Below, piece by piece: positions 43,284-54,883 of a DNA stretch of 54,883 bases. Origin of the DNA: Labilithrix sp. (GTDB lineage Bacteria; Myxococcota_A; Polyangia; Polyangiales; Polyangiaceae); the NCBI GenBank assembly GCA_019637225.1, contig JAHBWC010000060.1, forward strand, positions 1-54,883, written 5' to 3'. The position numbers and the translations under genes are program-made. The stretch's first letter is position 1, and each line of letters opens with the position of its first letter. The notes below the pieces were generated by a model that made no database searches, was not told the origin of the DNA, and saw only the letters and a program-made list of their open reading frames with translations.

Positions 43284-44360
43284 ATGCGCCCGGCGACCCT
43301 ACGCCTGCTTTCAGTCCTCCCCGTCCTGGCGCTCGTCGCCTGCAAGAAGCCCGATCCCCCCGCGGCCGAGCTGACGCTCGCCTCGGCGCCGGCACCCATC
43401 AAGGTGCAGGTGGCGCCGGTCGAAGTGCAGCCCATGCCCGAGCACCTGGTGCTCACCGGCACCCTGCGCGCGAGCCAGGAGTCGGAGGTCGCCGCGGACG
43501 CCGCCGGCAAGGTGACCGCCACGTTCGTCGAGCGCGGGCAGCGCGTGAAGCAGGGCGACACGCTCGCCATCCTCGACGCGCGCGGGGCGTCGATCTCCGC
43601 GTCGGCCGCGAACGCCCAGTCGCAGCTCGCGAAGGCGCAGCTCGAGCAGGCGCAGCGCGAATGCGAACGCGTCAAGGCGCTGAAGGACAGCGGCGCGATC
43701 TCGCAGGCCGAGTACGACCGCGTCACCTCGCAGTGCCAGACGACGCAGTGGTCGGCCGCCGCGGCGCAGGCGCAGCAGCAGAACGCCCAGAAGATCGTCG
43801 GCGACTCCGTCATCCGGGCGCCGTTTCCGGGCGTCATCGGCGAGCGCTACGTCAACGTCGGCCAGTACGTCCAGCCGTCCACGCGCGTCGTCACGCTCTA
43901 CATGGCCGACCCGCTCCGGCTCGAGCTCACGGTCCCGGAGGCGAACGTCGCCGGAATCAAGCCCGATCAGCCCGTCGTCTTCACGGTCTCCGCGTTCGGC
44001 GACGAGAAGTTCGCCGGCACGGTGAAGTTCATCAGCCCGAACGTCCGCCCGACGACGCGCGATCTCGTCATCGAGGCGTTCTGCCCGAACGCGGAGCTGA
44101 AGCTGAAGCCGGGGATGTTCGCGGTCGCGCGGCTCGAGACCGCGGAGAAGCCGGCGCCGGCCGTCCCGTCGAACGCCCTCGTGAAGCAGCCCGACGCGAC
44201 GCGCGTGTTCGCGGTCGTCGACAAGCGGGTCGAGGAGCGCATCGTCCAGACCGGGGCGGAGCGCGACGGCAAGACCGTGGTGCTCGCGGGCCTCAAGCCG
44301 GGCGAGAACGTGGTCGTCTCGCCCGGCTCCGACGTGCGCGATGGCGCGCAGGTGCAGTAG
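43284..44360 (+). CDS. RND efflux periplasmic adaptor (membrane-fusion protein)
   Basis: 358 residues from ATG 43284. The signal peptide ends at LVAC with Cys20, so it is a lipid-anchored adaptor. Domains in order: LVLTGTLRASQESEVAADAAGKVTATFVERGQRVKQGDTLAILD (barrel-sandwich/lipoyl first half), a long Gln/Ala-rich coiled coil (about 95-165: QLAKAQLEQAQRECERVKAL...), RAPFPGVIGERYVNVGQYV (lipoyl second half), then the beta-barrel and membrane-proximal domains. It links the inner-membrane pump to an outer-membrane channel. The pump gene begins 9 bases downstream. TTGACC at 43243-43248 with ATATTC 17 bases later is a weak promoter candidate. Confidence 0.9.
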   Translation: MRPATLRLLSVLPVLALVACKKPDPPAAELTLASAPAPIKVQVAPVEVQPMPEHLVLTGTLRASQESEVAADAAGKVTATFVERGQRVKQGDTLAILDARGASISASAANAQSQLAKAQLEQAQRECERVKALKDSGAISQAEYDRVTSQCQTTQWSAAAAQAQQQNAQKIVGDSVIRAPFPGVIGERYVNVGQYVQPSTRVVTLYMADPLRLELTVPEANVAGIKPDQPVVFTVSAFGDEKFAGTVKFISPNVRPTTRDLVIEAFCPNAELKLKPGMFAVARLETAEKPAPAVPSNALVKQPDATRVFAVVDKRVEERIVQTGAERDGKTVVLAGLKPGENVVVSPGSDVRDGAQVQ

Positions 44361-44369
44361 AGGCCGCCC

Positions 44370-47506
<3,137 letters not shown>

Positions 47507-47507
<1 letters not shown>

Positions 47508-47581
47508 GCGCTCGCCGCGTCGGCGTCCGCCGCGTCGGCGCTCGCCGCGTCGGCGTCCGCCGCGTCGGCGCTCGCCGCGTC
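47507..47581. repeat. five tandem copies of a 15-bp repeat after the RND pump gene
   Basis: Five consecutive 15-base units start at the last base of the RND stop codon: ggcgctcgccgcgtc (47507, 47537, 47567) alternates with ggcgtccgccgcgtc (47522, 47552). Copies within each variant are identical. The unit is a multiple of three, so in any frame it codes a repeating pentapeptide; on the minus strand one frame reads DAASA/DAADA. Confidence 0.88.
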
Positions 47582-47667
47582 AGGCCGTGTCATTTCGCGT
47601 CCGTCGCAGCGGGCTCCGGGCGGATCCATCGTGGTGTCGACGGCGATGGACGCCGTCGTCTTTCGAT

Positions 47668-47671
47668 GGAG
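47668..47671 (+). promoter_or_regulatory. ribosome binding site deciding the lipoprotein start
   Basis: ggag lies 6 bases before ATG 47678. Choosing this ATG over the in-frame ATG at 47666 puts the lipobox at the normal distance (Cys20). Confidence 0.55.
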
Positions 47672-47677
47672 AATCCC

Positions 47678-48094
47678 ATGAAGCTTGCCGCTCTTCTCTC
47701 GCTCGTCGCCGTGTCGCTCGCCGCCCTCTCCGGGTGCTCCGGCGGGGATGGCGAGATCGCCGTCGACGCCGCCACCTCAGCGCTCACCGCCGAGGGCAAC
47801 GACGAGCTCTTCACGATCCGCATCGTCGAGGCGCGCGAGGGCGGATACGCGCTCTCGGGTCTCGTGGTCAAAGCGATCGTCGACGGAAAGGACCCGCTGG
47901 TCGTCTCCTGCGCGACGAGCGACGCGAACGGCAACGGCGTGCTCGACAAGGACGACAAGCTCACCTGCAAGGAGAGCGGGACGAACGACTTCGACGCGTC
48001 GCTCGCCGGCAAGGAGATCGATGTCGAGCTCTACGCCACGATCGAGGAGAAGGAGACGAAGGTCGGCGCCGCCTCGTGGACGCCGGCCAAGTGA
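47678..48094 (+). CDS. small lipoprotein
   Basis: 138 residues. The signal peptide is MKLAALLSLVAVSLAALSGC with a textbook lipobox LSGC and Cys20. The mature part (about residues 21-138) contains SCATSDANGNGVLDKDDKLTCKES, an Asp/Asn-rich loop reminiscent of calcium-binding DxDxDG loops (DANGNGVLDKDD), flanked by two Cys that could form a disulphide. Function is unknown; calcium binding is inference. It lies ~170 bases after the RND pump on the same strand. Confidence 0.75.
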   Translation: MKLAALLSLVAVSLAALSGCSGGDGEIAVDAATSALTAEGNDELFTIRIVEAREGGYALSGLVVKAIVDGKDPLVVSCATSDANGNGVLDKDDKLTCKESGTNDFDASLAGKEIDVELYATIEEKETKVGAASWTPAK

Positions 48095-48203
48095 CCGCCT
48101 AGCGCCTCGCAGCCGGAGAGACGGGGAGGGATCGGATCCCACGAACCTCCCCGGCTCGCCGGCGCCGCCTCTCCCTCGTGGGATTCCCGCCGGCAGAGCT
48201 CGG

Positions 48204-48686
48204 TCAGAGCCGGCCCGTCGGGGCCCACTGGCGCTCCGCCGCGACGTGCCCGTAGCCCGCGCCGACGATCGCGCCGTAGACGAGGTGCGCGCCGAAGAAC
48301 GTCAGCACCCCGGCGACGCCGAGGTTCGCGAAGAACGGACCGGGATCGGGCATGCGACCGGGGACGAGCCCATGGGACTGCGGCACGAGCCCGAGCAGCG
48401 TGCCGATGAGCGCCGCGTGCACGACCGCGGTGAGCATTCCGGTCGACGCGCCGCCGTGGTCCCACACGTTCTCGAAGAGGTAGCCGTAGAGCAGCCCGAA
48501 GAGGCCGCCCATCACGAGGTGAATCAACAGGCCGAGGCCGAAGGCCGCGCCCGCCTGGAGGCCGGCGAGCGTGCCGAGGACAATCTCGATGCTGATCGGG
48601 ACGCCTGCCGCTCGAACCGCGGCCGTGAGCAAGCTGATCGCCGCGGCGCCGAGGACGCCGAAAAGGATGGCTCTACCGGGTCGCAT
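48204..48686 (-). CDS. membrane protein of unknown function
   Basis: 160 residues from ATG 48686. Four hydrophobic segments are visible at about residues 6-28, 45-70, 82-100 and 122-146. Small Gly-rich patches (GLGLLIHLVMGGLFGLLYG, GAIVGAGYG) suggest close helix packing. The His/Gly residues in the second and last helices resemble small DUF-type bacterial membrane proteins, but I cannot name the family. It is isolated and divergent from the TPR gene, with ~213 bases between. Confidence 0.55.
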   Translation of the reverse strand: MRPGRAILFGVLGAAAISLLTAAVRAAGVPISIEIVLGTLAGLQAGAAFGLGLLIHLVMGGLFGLLYGYLFENVWDHGGASTGMLTAVVHAALIGTLLGLVPQSHGLVPGRMPDPGPFFANLGVAGVLTFFGAHLVYGAIVGAGYGHVAAERQWAPTGRL

Positions 48687-48899
48687 CGTCGTCGTCGCCT
48701 CCGCGCTGGGTGCGATGCACCGACCGCGCCACGGCTCTGCCTGCGGGCGAACGCACCGTGGTTCCGGCGGGATCGCGACGGATCGACGCGGCGACGCCCC
48801 GCTGTGGCGAACCTGCCCCGGCGACCGAGGCCCCCCGTCGCTCGGCGCCGGCGTAAATGGCGCATCGCCGGATCCGCGCCGGGGTAGGATCGCCCCTGC

Positions 48900-51800
48900 G
48901 TGGCGGGCGACAGCGAGGACAGGATCTCCGAGGGCTCCATCCGTCTCGTGGTCCAGAAGCGGAGGCCCGCGGATTCGCTCGCGGACATCGCGGGCTACGG
49001 CGACGCGGCGGCGCGCGCGGAGGCGCTGCTCGCGCGCCTCGAGCAGACGGTCGAGCTCGCCGCGCGCGCGCGTGTGCTCGTGGAGATCGCCATCACGCTC
49101 CGCGACGGGCTCGCAGATCGGGAGCAGGCCATCGACGCGCTGCTCGAGGCGTGGCGCAGCGATCCGACCAACGACGACGTCCTCGATCACCTGGAGCCGC
49201 TCGTCCGTTCCGAGGACCGCTGGACCGAGGTGCTCGAGCTGACGCGGACGCTCGCCGGCGCGGAGCGGAACCCCCCGCGCGCGCTCGCCTACAACGAGGC
49301 GATGGTGCGGTGGCTCACGCGCGACGTCCCGGACGCGGACCTCGCGCGGCAGTGGGTCGAGCGTGTGCGCGTGATCGATCCGACGCACGCGCTCGTCCAC
49401 TTCCTCCAGGCGGCGCTCTCCCGCGAGCACGGCGACTTGAAGCGCGAGATCGACGAGCTCGACCTCGCGGTCCTCAGCACGCGTCGAAAGGACGACCGCG
49501 TCCGGATCCACCTCATTTTGGCGTCGCGCTTCCTCGACGAGCGCACGCTGAACCGCGCGCAGGCGACGAAGCAGTACGAGCAAGCGCACCGGCTCTTCCC
49601 GCAGATGATGGACCCGCTGCGCGGCCTCGAGCAGATGGCGATCGCCGAGGAGAACCACGTCGCGCTCGCCGACGTGCTCCGCCGCCAGGCGGACGCGGAC
49701 GTCGAGGAGGCCGAGCGGGTGCAGATCCTCCGCCGGCTCGCGCGGCTCGAGGAGTCGGAGTTTCGCCGGCCCGAGCTCGCTGCGCGCACGCTCGAGCGCA
49801 TCATCGCGCGCGCGCCCGCGCTGCTCGCGACGGGCGCGGCCGACGCCGGCGTCCTCGACGACCTCGAGCGCTGCTACCGCGCCGCGCGCATGTGGCCGGA
49901 GCTCCTCGCTGTGCTCGAGCGGGCGGCGATCAGCGACGCCGACGCCGAGACGCGCGCGGCGCGGCTGAAGCGCCTCGGCGACGTCCTCGAGTCGAAGCTC
50001 GGTGACGTCCGCGCGGCGCTCGCGACCTACCAGCGCCTCGCCGGGCTCTTGCCGGAGGACGAGACCGTCGTGAGCGAGCTCGCGCGCCTCGCGGAGAAGG
50101 TGTCGGACGTGGCGCTGGCGGTGAGCTGCCGCGAGCGCCTCGCCGAGCTCGTCCGGGAGCCGGCGATGCGCGCGCGGCACAACCTCATCGCCGGTCAGCT
50201 CATGACGCCGATCGATCCGCTGGCCGCGCGCCGCTACTTCGAGCGCGCGGTCGCGGCCGACGCGACGAACGCCTCCGCCTGGAGCGCGCTCCTCTGGGAC
50301 GCCCGCGCGGAGAACGATCACGCCCGCGCCGCGCGCTACCTCGAGGAGCGCGCCCGCGCCACCGAGACGCCGCGCGCGCGCGGGAGCGCGTTCGTCGAGC
50401 TGGCGGAGCTCCGAGCGAAGCTGGGCGACGCGGCCGCCGAGCGGCAGGCGTACCTCGAGGCGATCGCCGCCGACCCCATGAACGAGAGCGCCGCCGGCGC
50501 GCTCCTCGCCCCGCTCCTCGCCGAGGGACGCCACGCCGACGCCGAGCCGCTGTGCGACGTCGTCGCCGCGGCGGCGGAGCGCGACAAGGATCCCTATCGC
50601 CTGTTCGTCGCGCGGCGCGCGCAGGCGCAGGTGGCCTTCGCGCTCGGCAAGCCGGATCGCGCGCTCGTCGCGGCGCTCGCGGCGTTCGAGGCGCGACGTG
50701 AGGAGGTCGAAGCGCGGGCGGACCTCGTTCGCGCGGCGAGCGACATGCGCGCCGATCCCCAGGTCTTGAAGGCGCGGGACGCGCTGGTCGCGATCGCCGA
50801 CCGGACCGACGGGCTCACCGTCGAGACGCGCGTGGCGCTCGCGGAGGTGCTCGCGCTCATCGGCGAGAACGACCGCGCCGCCACCATCTACGACGACGCC
50901 CTCGTCGAGCGGCCGGACGATGAGCGCGCGCTCGCGGGCCTCTCGCAGCACCACGCGGCGTCCGGCAACAAGGTCGCGTCGCTCGCGCTTAAGCGGCAGA
51001 TCGCGCTCGGCATCGCCGACCCCGGAGAGCGGCTGGCCACGCTGCTCGAGACGGGCGACGCCTTCGCGAAGATCGAAGAGGACGCGCTCGCCGCCGAGGT
51101 CTACGAGTCGGCGCGCCAGCTCGCGCCGGCGGATCTGCCGATCCTCCACAAGCTCCTCGCGCTCTACCAGAAGGCGAAGAAGTGGGCGTCGCTCTTCGAC
51201 GTGCTCCGATCGATCGCAGAGGTGGACGCCGATCCGCACCGCCGCGCGAAGACGCTCTTCACGATGGGGCAGATCGCGAACGCGGAGCTGCTCGATCGCG
51301 GGACGGCGCTCGAGCTCTTCGACAAGACGCTCGACGTCGACCCCTCGCAGCTCGAGGCGTTCGAGCGCATCGTGCGCATCCTCACGGAGGCGAAGGACTG
51401 GTCCGGCCTCGAGCAGATGTACCGGAGGATGGTCGCGCGCGCGGACGCCCGCGCCGACAGGAAGCTCTCGGCCGTCCTCAACAAGCAGCTGGGCGTCGTC
51501 TACCGCGATCGTATCGGCGACCCCGGCGCCGCCATCCAGGCGGTGCAGGCGGCCGTTCAGGCGCGAGCCGACGACGAGGAGGCGCAGGCCATGCTGCGCG
51601 AGCTGCTCTCGAGCACCGGGCAGGGGAGCGGCGCCGTCGCGATCACGCTCGATCGCGTGCTGAAGGAGCCGCTCGACCCGCGGCCGTATCCGGCGCTCTT
51701 CGACCTCCTCTTGTCGGAGAACGCGCGCGATCGCGCCCTCTGCGTCGCCAGCGCGATGAACTTCCTCGACGTCGGGCACGCGCACGCCACCGGATGGCGG

Positions 51801-52610
51801 CAGAGCTACCCGCACCCGCCGATCGAAGGGATCGTGCTCGACCTCGGCCCGGAGGGTTACCGCGAGCTCTTCCACCCCGAGCTCGATCCGACGCTCACGG
51901 AGATCTTCGAGACGGTCGCGCCGGCCGTGATCGACATCGCGCTGTCGCGGCTCTCGCTCCGCGAGCGCATGAGCCATCCGGGGCCGGCGCTCAAGGGGCA
52001 GGACTGGCTCGTCGCCGCGGTGACGCGCGCGGCGACGATCCTCGGCGCGCCGCCGCCGCGCCTCTTCGTGCGGCGGACGCCCGGTCCGGCGCTGTCGCCC
52101 GCGGCGACGAAGCCCCCGGGCTGCCTCGTCTATCCGCCGTCCCTCGCCGGCGTGAGCCGCGAGGTGCTCGCGTTCATGATCGGCAAGCGCGTGCTCGAGC
52201 TGACGCCGCCGCTCCTGGCGCGCGCTCTCTGCCCGTCGATCTCGGAGCTGAAGGCGCTCGCGTCGTCGGCGGCCCGCATCGCCACCGATCAGACCGAGTC
52301 GGGGGATCTCCCGCTCAAGGAGCGCCTCAAGCGCGACGACGTGGCGCGGATCGGCGCGGCGGTGCGCGCGTCGATGGCCCAGGGAGGCAAGCTCGACGTC
52401 CTCCGCTGGTCGCAGCTGGCGGACGTCTCGGTGTCGTGTGGAGGCCTGCTCCTCGCCGGAGACGTCGAGGCCGCGCGGGCCGCGCTCGCGATCGAGCCGC
52501 AGTCGCCCAGCGACCTCAGCCCGCGCGAGAAGATGCGGGAGCTCGTCGGCTGGTTCCTCGGCGACGGCTCGGCCCGTCTGCGGCGCCGCCTCGGCGTGGC
52601 GCTCGGCTGA
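48900..52610 (+). CDS. large TPR-repeat protein (myxobacterial type)
   Basis: 1236 residues from GTG 48900. No signal peptide or transmembrane helix is seen. Most of residues ~35-950 are degenerate tetratricopeptide-like helix pairs with the A/W/Y/P pattern (for example AATIYDDALVERPDDERALAGLSQ and GTALELFDKTLDVDPSQLEAFERI). The C-terminal ~270 residues form a distinct domain (RELFHPELDPTLTEIFE, RLFVRRTPGPALSPA, CLVYPPSLAGVSREVLAFMIGKRVLE), which I do not recognise. Such proteins serve as scaffolds for assemblies; no partner is certain, but a Nif3-like gene follows 14 bases downstream on the same strand, so they are probably co-transcribed. Confidence 0.8.
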   Translation: MAGDSEDRISEGSIRLVVQKRRPADSLADIAGYGDAAARAEALLARLEQTVELAARARVLVEIAITLRDGLADREQAIDALLEAWRSDPTNDDVLDHLEPLVRSEDRWTEVLELTRTLAGAERNPPRALAYNEAMVRWLTRDVPDADLARQWVERVRVIDPTHALVHFLQAALSREHGDLKREIDELDLAVLSTRRKDDRVRIHLILASRFLDERTLNRAQATKQYEQAHRLFPQMMDPLRGLEQMAIAEENHVALADVLRRQADADVEEAERVQILRRLARLEESEFRRPELAARTLERIIARAPALLATGAADAGVLDDLERCYRAARMWPELLAVLERAAISDADAETRAARLKRLGDVLESKLGDVRAALATYQRLAGLLPEDETVVSELARLAEKVSDVALAVSCRERLAELVREPAMRARHNLIAGQLMTPIDPLAARRYFERAVAADATNASAWSALLWDARAENDHARAARYLEERARATETPRARGSAFVELAELRAKLGDAAAERQAYLEAIAADPMNESAAGALLAPLLAEGRHADAEPLCDVVAAAAERDKDPYRLFVARRAQAQVAFALGKPDRALVAALAAFEARREEVEARADLVRAASDMRADPQVLKARDALVAIADRTDGLTVETRVALAEVLALIGENDRAATIYDDALVERPDDERALAGLSQHHAASGNKVASLALKRQIALGIADPGERLATLLETGDAFAKIEEDALAAEVYESARQLAPADLPILHKLLALYQKAKKWASLFDVLRSIAEVDADPHRRAKTLFTMGQIANAELLDRGTALELFDKTLDVDPSQLEAFERIVRILTEAKDWSGLEQMYRRMVARADARADRKLSAVLNKQLGVVYRDRIGDPGAAIQAVQAAVQARADDEEAQAMLRELLSSTGQGSGAVAITLDRVLKEPLDPRPYPALFDLLLSENARDRALCVASAMNFLDVGHAHATGWRQSYPHPPIEGIVLDLGPEGYRELFHPELDPTLTEIFETVAPAVIDIALSRLSLRERMSHPGPALKGQDWLVAAVTRAATILGAPPPRLFVRRTPGPALSPAATKPPGCLVYPPSLAGVSREVLAFMIGKRVLELTPPLLARALCPSISELKALASSAARIATDQTESGDLPLKERLKRDDVARIGAAVRASMAQGGKLDVLRWSQLADVSVSCGGLLLAGDVEAARAALAIEPQSPSDLSPREKMRELVGWFLGDGSARLRRRLGVALG

Positions 52611-52624
52611 CAGGAGAACCCGAG

Positions 52625-53425
52625 ATGAGCATGAAGCTGGCGGAAATCCTCCGGACCCTCGACGAGCTCGCGCCGCTCCGTTACGCGGAGAGCTGGGACA
52701 ACGTCGGCCTCCTCGTCGGCGATCCCGACGCCGACGTCGAGCGCGTGCTCGTCACCGTCGACTACTCGTCGATCGTCGCGGAGGAGGCCCGATCGCGGGG
52801 AGCCGAGCTTGTCGTCGCGTACCACCCGCCGATGTTCGCGCCCGTGAAGCGCGTCCCGCACGAGGCGCTCTGGGCCGACGCGATCCGCCGCGGGATCGCG
52901 CTCTACAGCCCGCACACGGCGCTCGACGTCGCCCTCGACGGGACGAACGATTTTCTCGCGGGGGCGTGCGGCGTCGAGGCGTCCGGGAGGCGCCCGCTTC
53001 GCCCGTTCGCGGCGCGCCCCGGCGCGACGGAGCCCGACGGGATCGGCCTCGGTCGCGTCGGCGCGATCGCGCCCGCGCCGCTGCGCGACGTCGTGGCGAG
53101 GCTGAAGCTCGCGCTCGGGCTCGAGTACGTCCTCGTGGCGGGCGCGCTCGACGTCGTGGTGAGTCGGGTCGCCGTGGCCGCGGGCGCCGGCGGCGAGCTG
53201 CTCGGCGACGCGACGCGCGCGGGCGCCGACCTGTTCGTCACCGGCGAGATCCGCCACCACGACGCGCTCACCGCCCTCCGTAGCGGTGTCGCCGTCGTCG
53301 CCACGCTGCACTCGAACAGCGAGCGGCGTGCGGTCAAGGCCTTCGCGTCTCGCCTCGCGACGCGGCTCGCGCCGCTCGACGTCGCCGCGAGCGAGCGCGA
53401 CGCCGATCCGTTCGTCGTCGCCTGA
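52625..53425 (+). CDS. Nif3-like dinuclear metal-centre protein
   Basis: 266 residues from ATG 52625. The conserved metal ligands of the family are visible: AYHPPM (His67), SPHTALD (His97, Asp101), TGEIRHHD and the C-terminal HSNSER. PLRYAESWDNVGLLVGDP at the N terminus is the standard Nif3 opening. The protein is widespread and its reaction unproven; some relatives are annotated as GTP cyclohydrolase I type 2. It lacks the inserted middle domain of longer members. It lies 14 bases behind the TPR gene. Confidence 0.9.
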   Translation: MSMKLAEILRTLDELAPLRYAESWDNVGLLVGDPDADVERVLVTVDYSSIVAEEARSRGAELVVAYHPPMFAPVKRVPHEALWADAIRRGIALYSPHTALDVALDGTNDFLAGACGVEASGRRPLRPFAARPGATEPDGIGLGRVGAIAPAPLRDVVARLKLALGLEYVLVAGALDVVVSRVAVAAGAGGELLGDATRAGADLFVTGEIRHHDALTALRSGVAVVATLHSNSERRAVKAFASRLATRLAPLDVAASERDADPFVVA

Positions 53426-53438
53426 GCCGGCGCGCGCG

Positions 53439-54260
53439 TCAGCGTTCGCGGCCGATGGCGTCGGTCCAGCGCTGGATGTCGTCCTCCGAGACCGCTCCCC
53501 ACGGCGCGACGCGCGCGTCGGCGTAGCCGCGCTCGCGGAGGTCGACGAGGTACTGCTCGCGCGACAGGAGCGTGCCGCGGCAGACCGCGACGTCCTCGGG
53601 GCGCTGCTCCGCCCGCGCCCGGTCGAGCAGCTCGTCCATGACGCGCGGGGGCACGCAGTGCCTCTTCTGGGGGTAGACGAACGAGAAGAAGACGAGGTGT
53701 CCGAGCAGGACGCGCCAGTTCTCGCCGAAGCGGCGGACGAGGCGGTCCCAGTCGAGCGTCGGCCCGCACGCCTCGAGCAGGTGGTAGACGTCGGCGCCGT
53801 CGAAGCGCTCCCGCTCCATGACGAAGGACTTGCTCACGATCATCTCCTCCGCGGGAGACAGGAGCACCGGCACGTTCCAGAGCGTGCACGTGTCGGCGTG
53901 CTCGAACCACGCGTCGTCCACGGGGCAGAGGCCGTTGGCGGAGTCGAAGATGAAGTCGACGAAGTGCGGGCCCGACCACGCCTTGCCGAGCCAGTGGGGG
54001 TAGAGCACCTCCGCCTCGAACCCCACGTCGGAGAGCACCGTCATCGCGCGTTCGAGGTCGACCTTCCGGAGGAAGACGTCGAGGTCCTTCGTGTCGCGCG
54101 CGATGCCCGCGAAGTGCTTCAGCGCGATCGCTCCGCCGACCAGGAACGGAACGCGAGCGCGCGTGAGCGTGCGCAGCGTGTCCTCGTAGAACTGGCGAGC
54201 GATCGGTCGAACCATCCTGCGAGTGCTGAGCGGCGCGTGCGTTCTCTGGGGCTGGACCAT
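53439..54260 (-). CDS. nucleotidyltransferase-fold protein
   Basis: 273 residues from ATG 54260; an internal ATG at 54215 gives 258 and is also plausible. Near residues 40-65, VPFLVGGAIALKHFAGIARDTKDLDVFLR fits the nucleotidyltransferase superfamily pattern (hG-G-A, then a D-x-D pair in KDLDVF). The rest is mostly helical with Trp-rich segments (WLGKAWSGPHFVDFIFDSANG). Such proteins add or transfer nucleotides, including toxin-antitoxin and antibiotic-modifying members, but no paired antitoxin HEPN gene is adjacent. It converges with the Nif3-like gene (13-base gap). Confidence 0.7.
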   Translation of the reverse strand: MVQPQRTHAPLSTRRMVRPIARQFYEDTLRTLTRARVPFLVGGAIALKHFAGIARDTKDLDVFLRKVDLERAMTVLSDVGFEAEVLYPHWLGKAWSGPHFVDFIFDSANGLCPVDDAWFEHADTCTLWNVPVLLSPAEEMIVSKSFVMERERFDGADVYHLLEACGPTLDWDRLVRRFGENWRVLLGHLVFFSFVYPQKRHCVPPRVMDELLDRARAEQRPEDVAVCRGTLLSREQYLVDLRERGYADARVAPWGAVSEDDIQRWTDAIGRER

Positions 54261-54389
54261 GGATGCGGTTCGTACAAGCCCCGTTCCACGCCGCGGCGCA
54301 GCACCGCCCGCCGGTTTCCAGCCGCTCTCAGCGGAACGGCTAGCATTCGTGCCTCGGCGGTACGTGAGTTGCTCTCGAGTGTGGAGCTC

Positions 54390-54883
54390 ATGAACGAGGC
54401 ACAATCGCGCGGTGAGGAACGGCGCCCGATGCGCATCGCCGCCATCGGCGATCTCCACGTCACCAAGGAGTCGGCGGGGCTGCTCCGGCCGCTCTTCGCT
54501 CAGGTGGAGGCGCGCGCGGACGTGCTCCTTCTCTGCGGAGATCTCACGGACTACGGCACGGCCGAGGAGGCGCACGTGCTCGTCCGCGAGCTCGCGATCG
54601 TCAAGCATCCGATCGTGGCCGTGCTCGGCAACCACGACTTCGAGTCCGGTCACGCCGATACGGTGACGCAGATCCTGAGCGAGAGCGGGGTGCGCGTCCT
54701 CGACGGTGACAGCCACACGATCGACGACGTCGGCTTCGCCGGCATCAAAGGATTCTGCGGAGGCTTCGGGCGGGGCACGCTCGGACCGTGGGGCGAAACG
54801 GCGGTGAAGACCTTCGTGAAGGAGGCTCTCGACGAGGCGCTCAAGCTCGAGTCGGCGCTCGCGCGCCTCCGCACTCCGCGCAG
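54390..54883 (+). CDS. metallophosphoesterase, N-terminal part (cut by right edge)
   Basis: Open from ATG 54390 (a closer ATG at 54429 would start MRIAAIGDLH) to the window edge. The calcineurin-like signature is complete in its first half: GDLHV, GDLTDYG and GNHDFES, which bind two metal ions, followed by SHTIDDVGFAGIKGFCGGF. The C-terminal GHxH region lies outside the window. It is a phosphoesterase of unknown substrate. It does not share a transcript with the leftward nucleotidyltransferase gene next to it. Confidence 0.85.
   Translation, partial: MNEAQSRGEERRPMRIAAIGDLHVTKESAGLLRPLFAQVEARADVLLLCGDLTDYGTAEEAHVLVRELAIVKHPIVAVLGNHDFESGHADTVTQILSESGVRVLDGDSHTIDDVGFAGIKGFCGGFGRGTLGPWGETAVKTFVKEALDEALKLESALARLRTPR

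Noticed and set aside
53439..54260. toxin-antitoxin MNT/HEPN pair
   Set aside because: The nucleotidyltransferase-fold protein is longer than MNT antitoxins and no HEPN-domain gene lies next to it.

Overview
The window is about 55 kb of very GC-rich DNA, with codon third positions almost always G or C. It is densely packed with short intergenic gaps and frequent 4-base GTGA/ATGA overlaps between co-directional genes. The gene mix suggests a myxobacterium (Myxococcota, probably Polyangia): many small lipoproteins of unknown function, a Ser/Thr protein kinase with a long Pro-rich tail, a TonB/TonB-dependent-receptor fusion, a 1,236-residue TPR protein, an eight-haem cytochrome c and a PolX-PHP polymerase. 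The taxonomic call is inference from gene content; there is no rRNA, tRNA or other phylogenetic marker in the window.

Layout. 1-9.9 kb: a partial lipoprotein, a coupled pair (octahaem cytochrome c plus 4-TM protein), a conserved hypothetical, an ABC exporter, two TerB-like proteins, a SAM methyltransferase, a Cys-rich lipoprotein, and a leftward operon running DUF1993 -> HD phosphohydrolase -> SpoU/TrmH RNA methyltransferase. 10-21.4 kb: a CDP-alcohol phosphotransferase with a eukaryote-like motif, the Ser/Thr kinase, PolX, a Cys-cluster protein, an MFS transporter, a cyclophilin, two membrane proteins and a metallo-beta-lactamase-fold hydrolase. 21.6-31.9 kb: haemolysin III-type protein, lipoproteins, TetR regulator, GIY-YIG protein, secreted SUMF1-domain protein, CocE/NonD-type esterase, and a coupled TPM-domain / double Tim44-zinc-ribbon pair. 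31.9-40.3 kb: the TonB-TBDR fusion, a quinone oxidoreductase, RecQ, a YchJ-like SEC-C protein, a tail-anchored-like protein and a MetX-like alpha/beta hydrolase. Three of these (TonB-TBDR, oxidoreductase, MetX-like) carry apparent single-base frame breaks. 40.3-54.9 kb: a lipoprotein, a divergent LysR / F420-reductase-like pair, an RND efflux adaptor and pump, further small membrane or lipoproteins, the TPR protein followed closely by a Nif3-like protein, a nucleotidyltransferase-fold protein, and a metallophosphoesterase cut by the right edge.

How the genes work together. Most units are one to three genes and look like a housekeeping/accessory chromosomal mixture, not one dedicated pathway. 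The clear functional pairs are the cytochrome with its membrane partner, the HD hydrolase with the SpoU methyltransferase, TPM with Tim44-zinc ribbon, LysR with the NAD(P)-binding protein, and the RND adaptor with its pump. I found no transposase, integrase, CRISPR array, prophage, RNA gene or recognisable defence island. The most unusual signals are the frame-broken cluster at 34.0-40.2 kb, the tandem Tim44/zinc-ribbon protein coupled to TPM, the eukaryote-like phosphotransferase motif, and a 50-bp tandem duplication spanning the 3' ends of two convergent genes.
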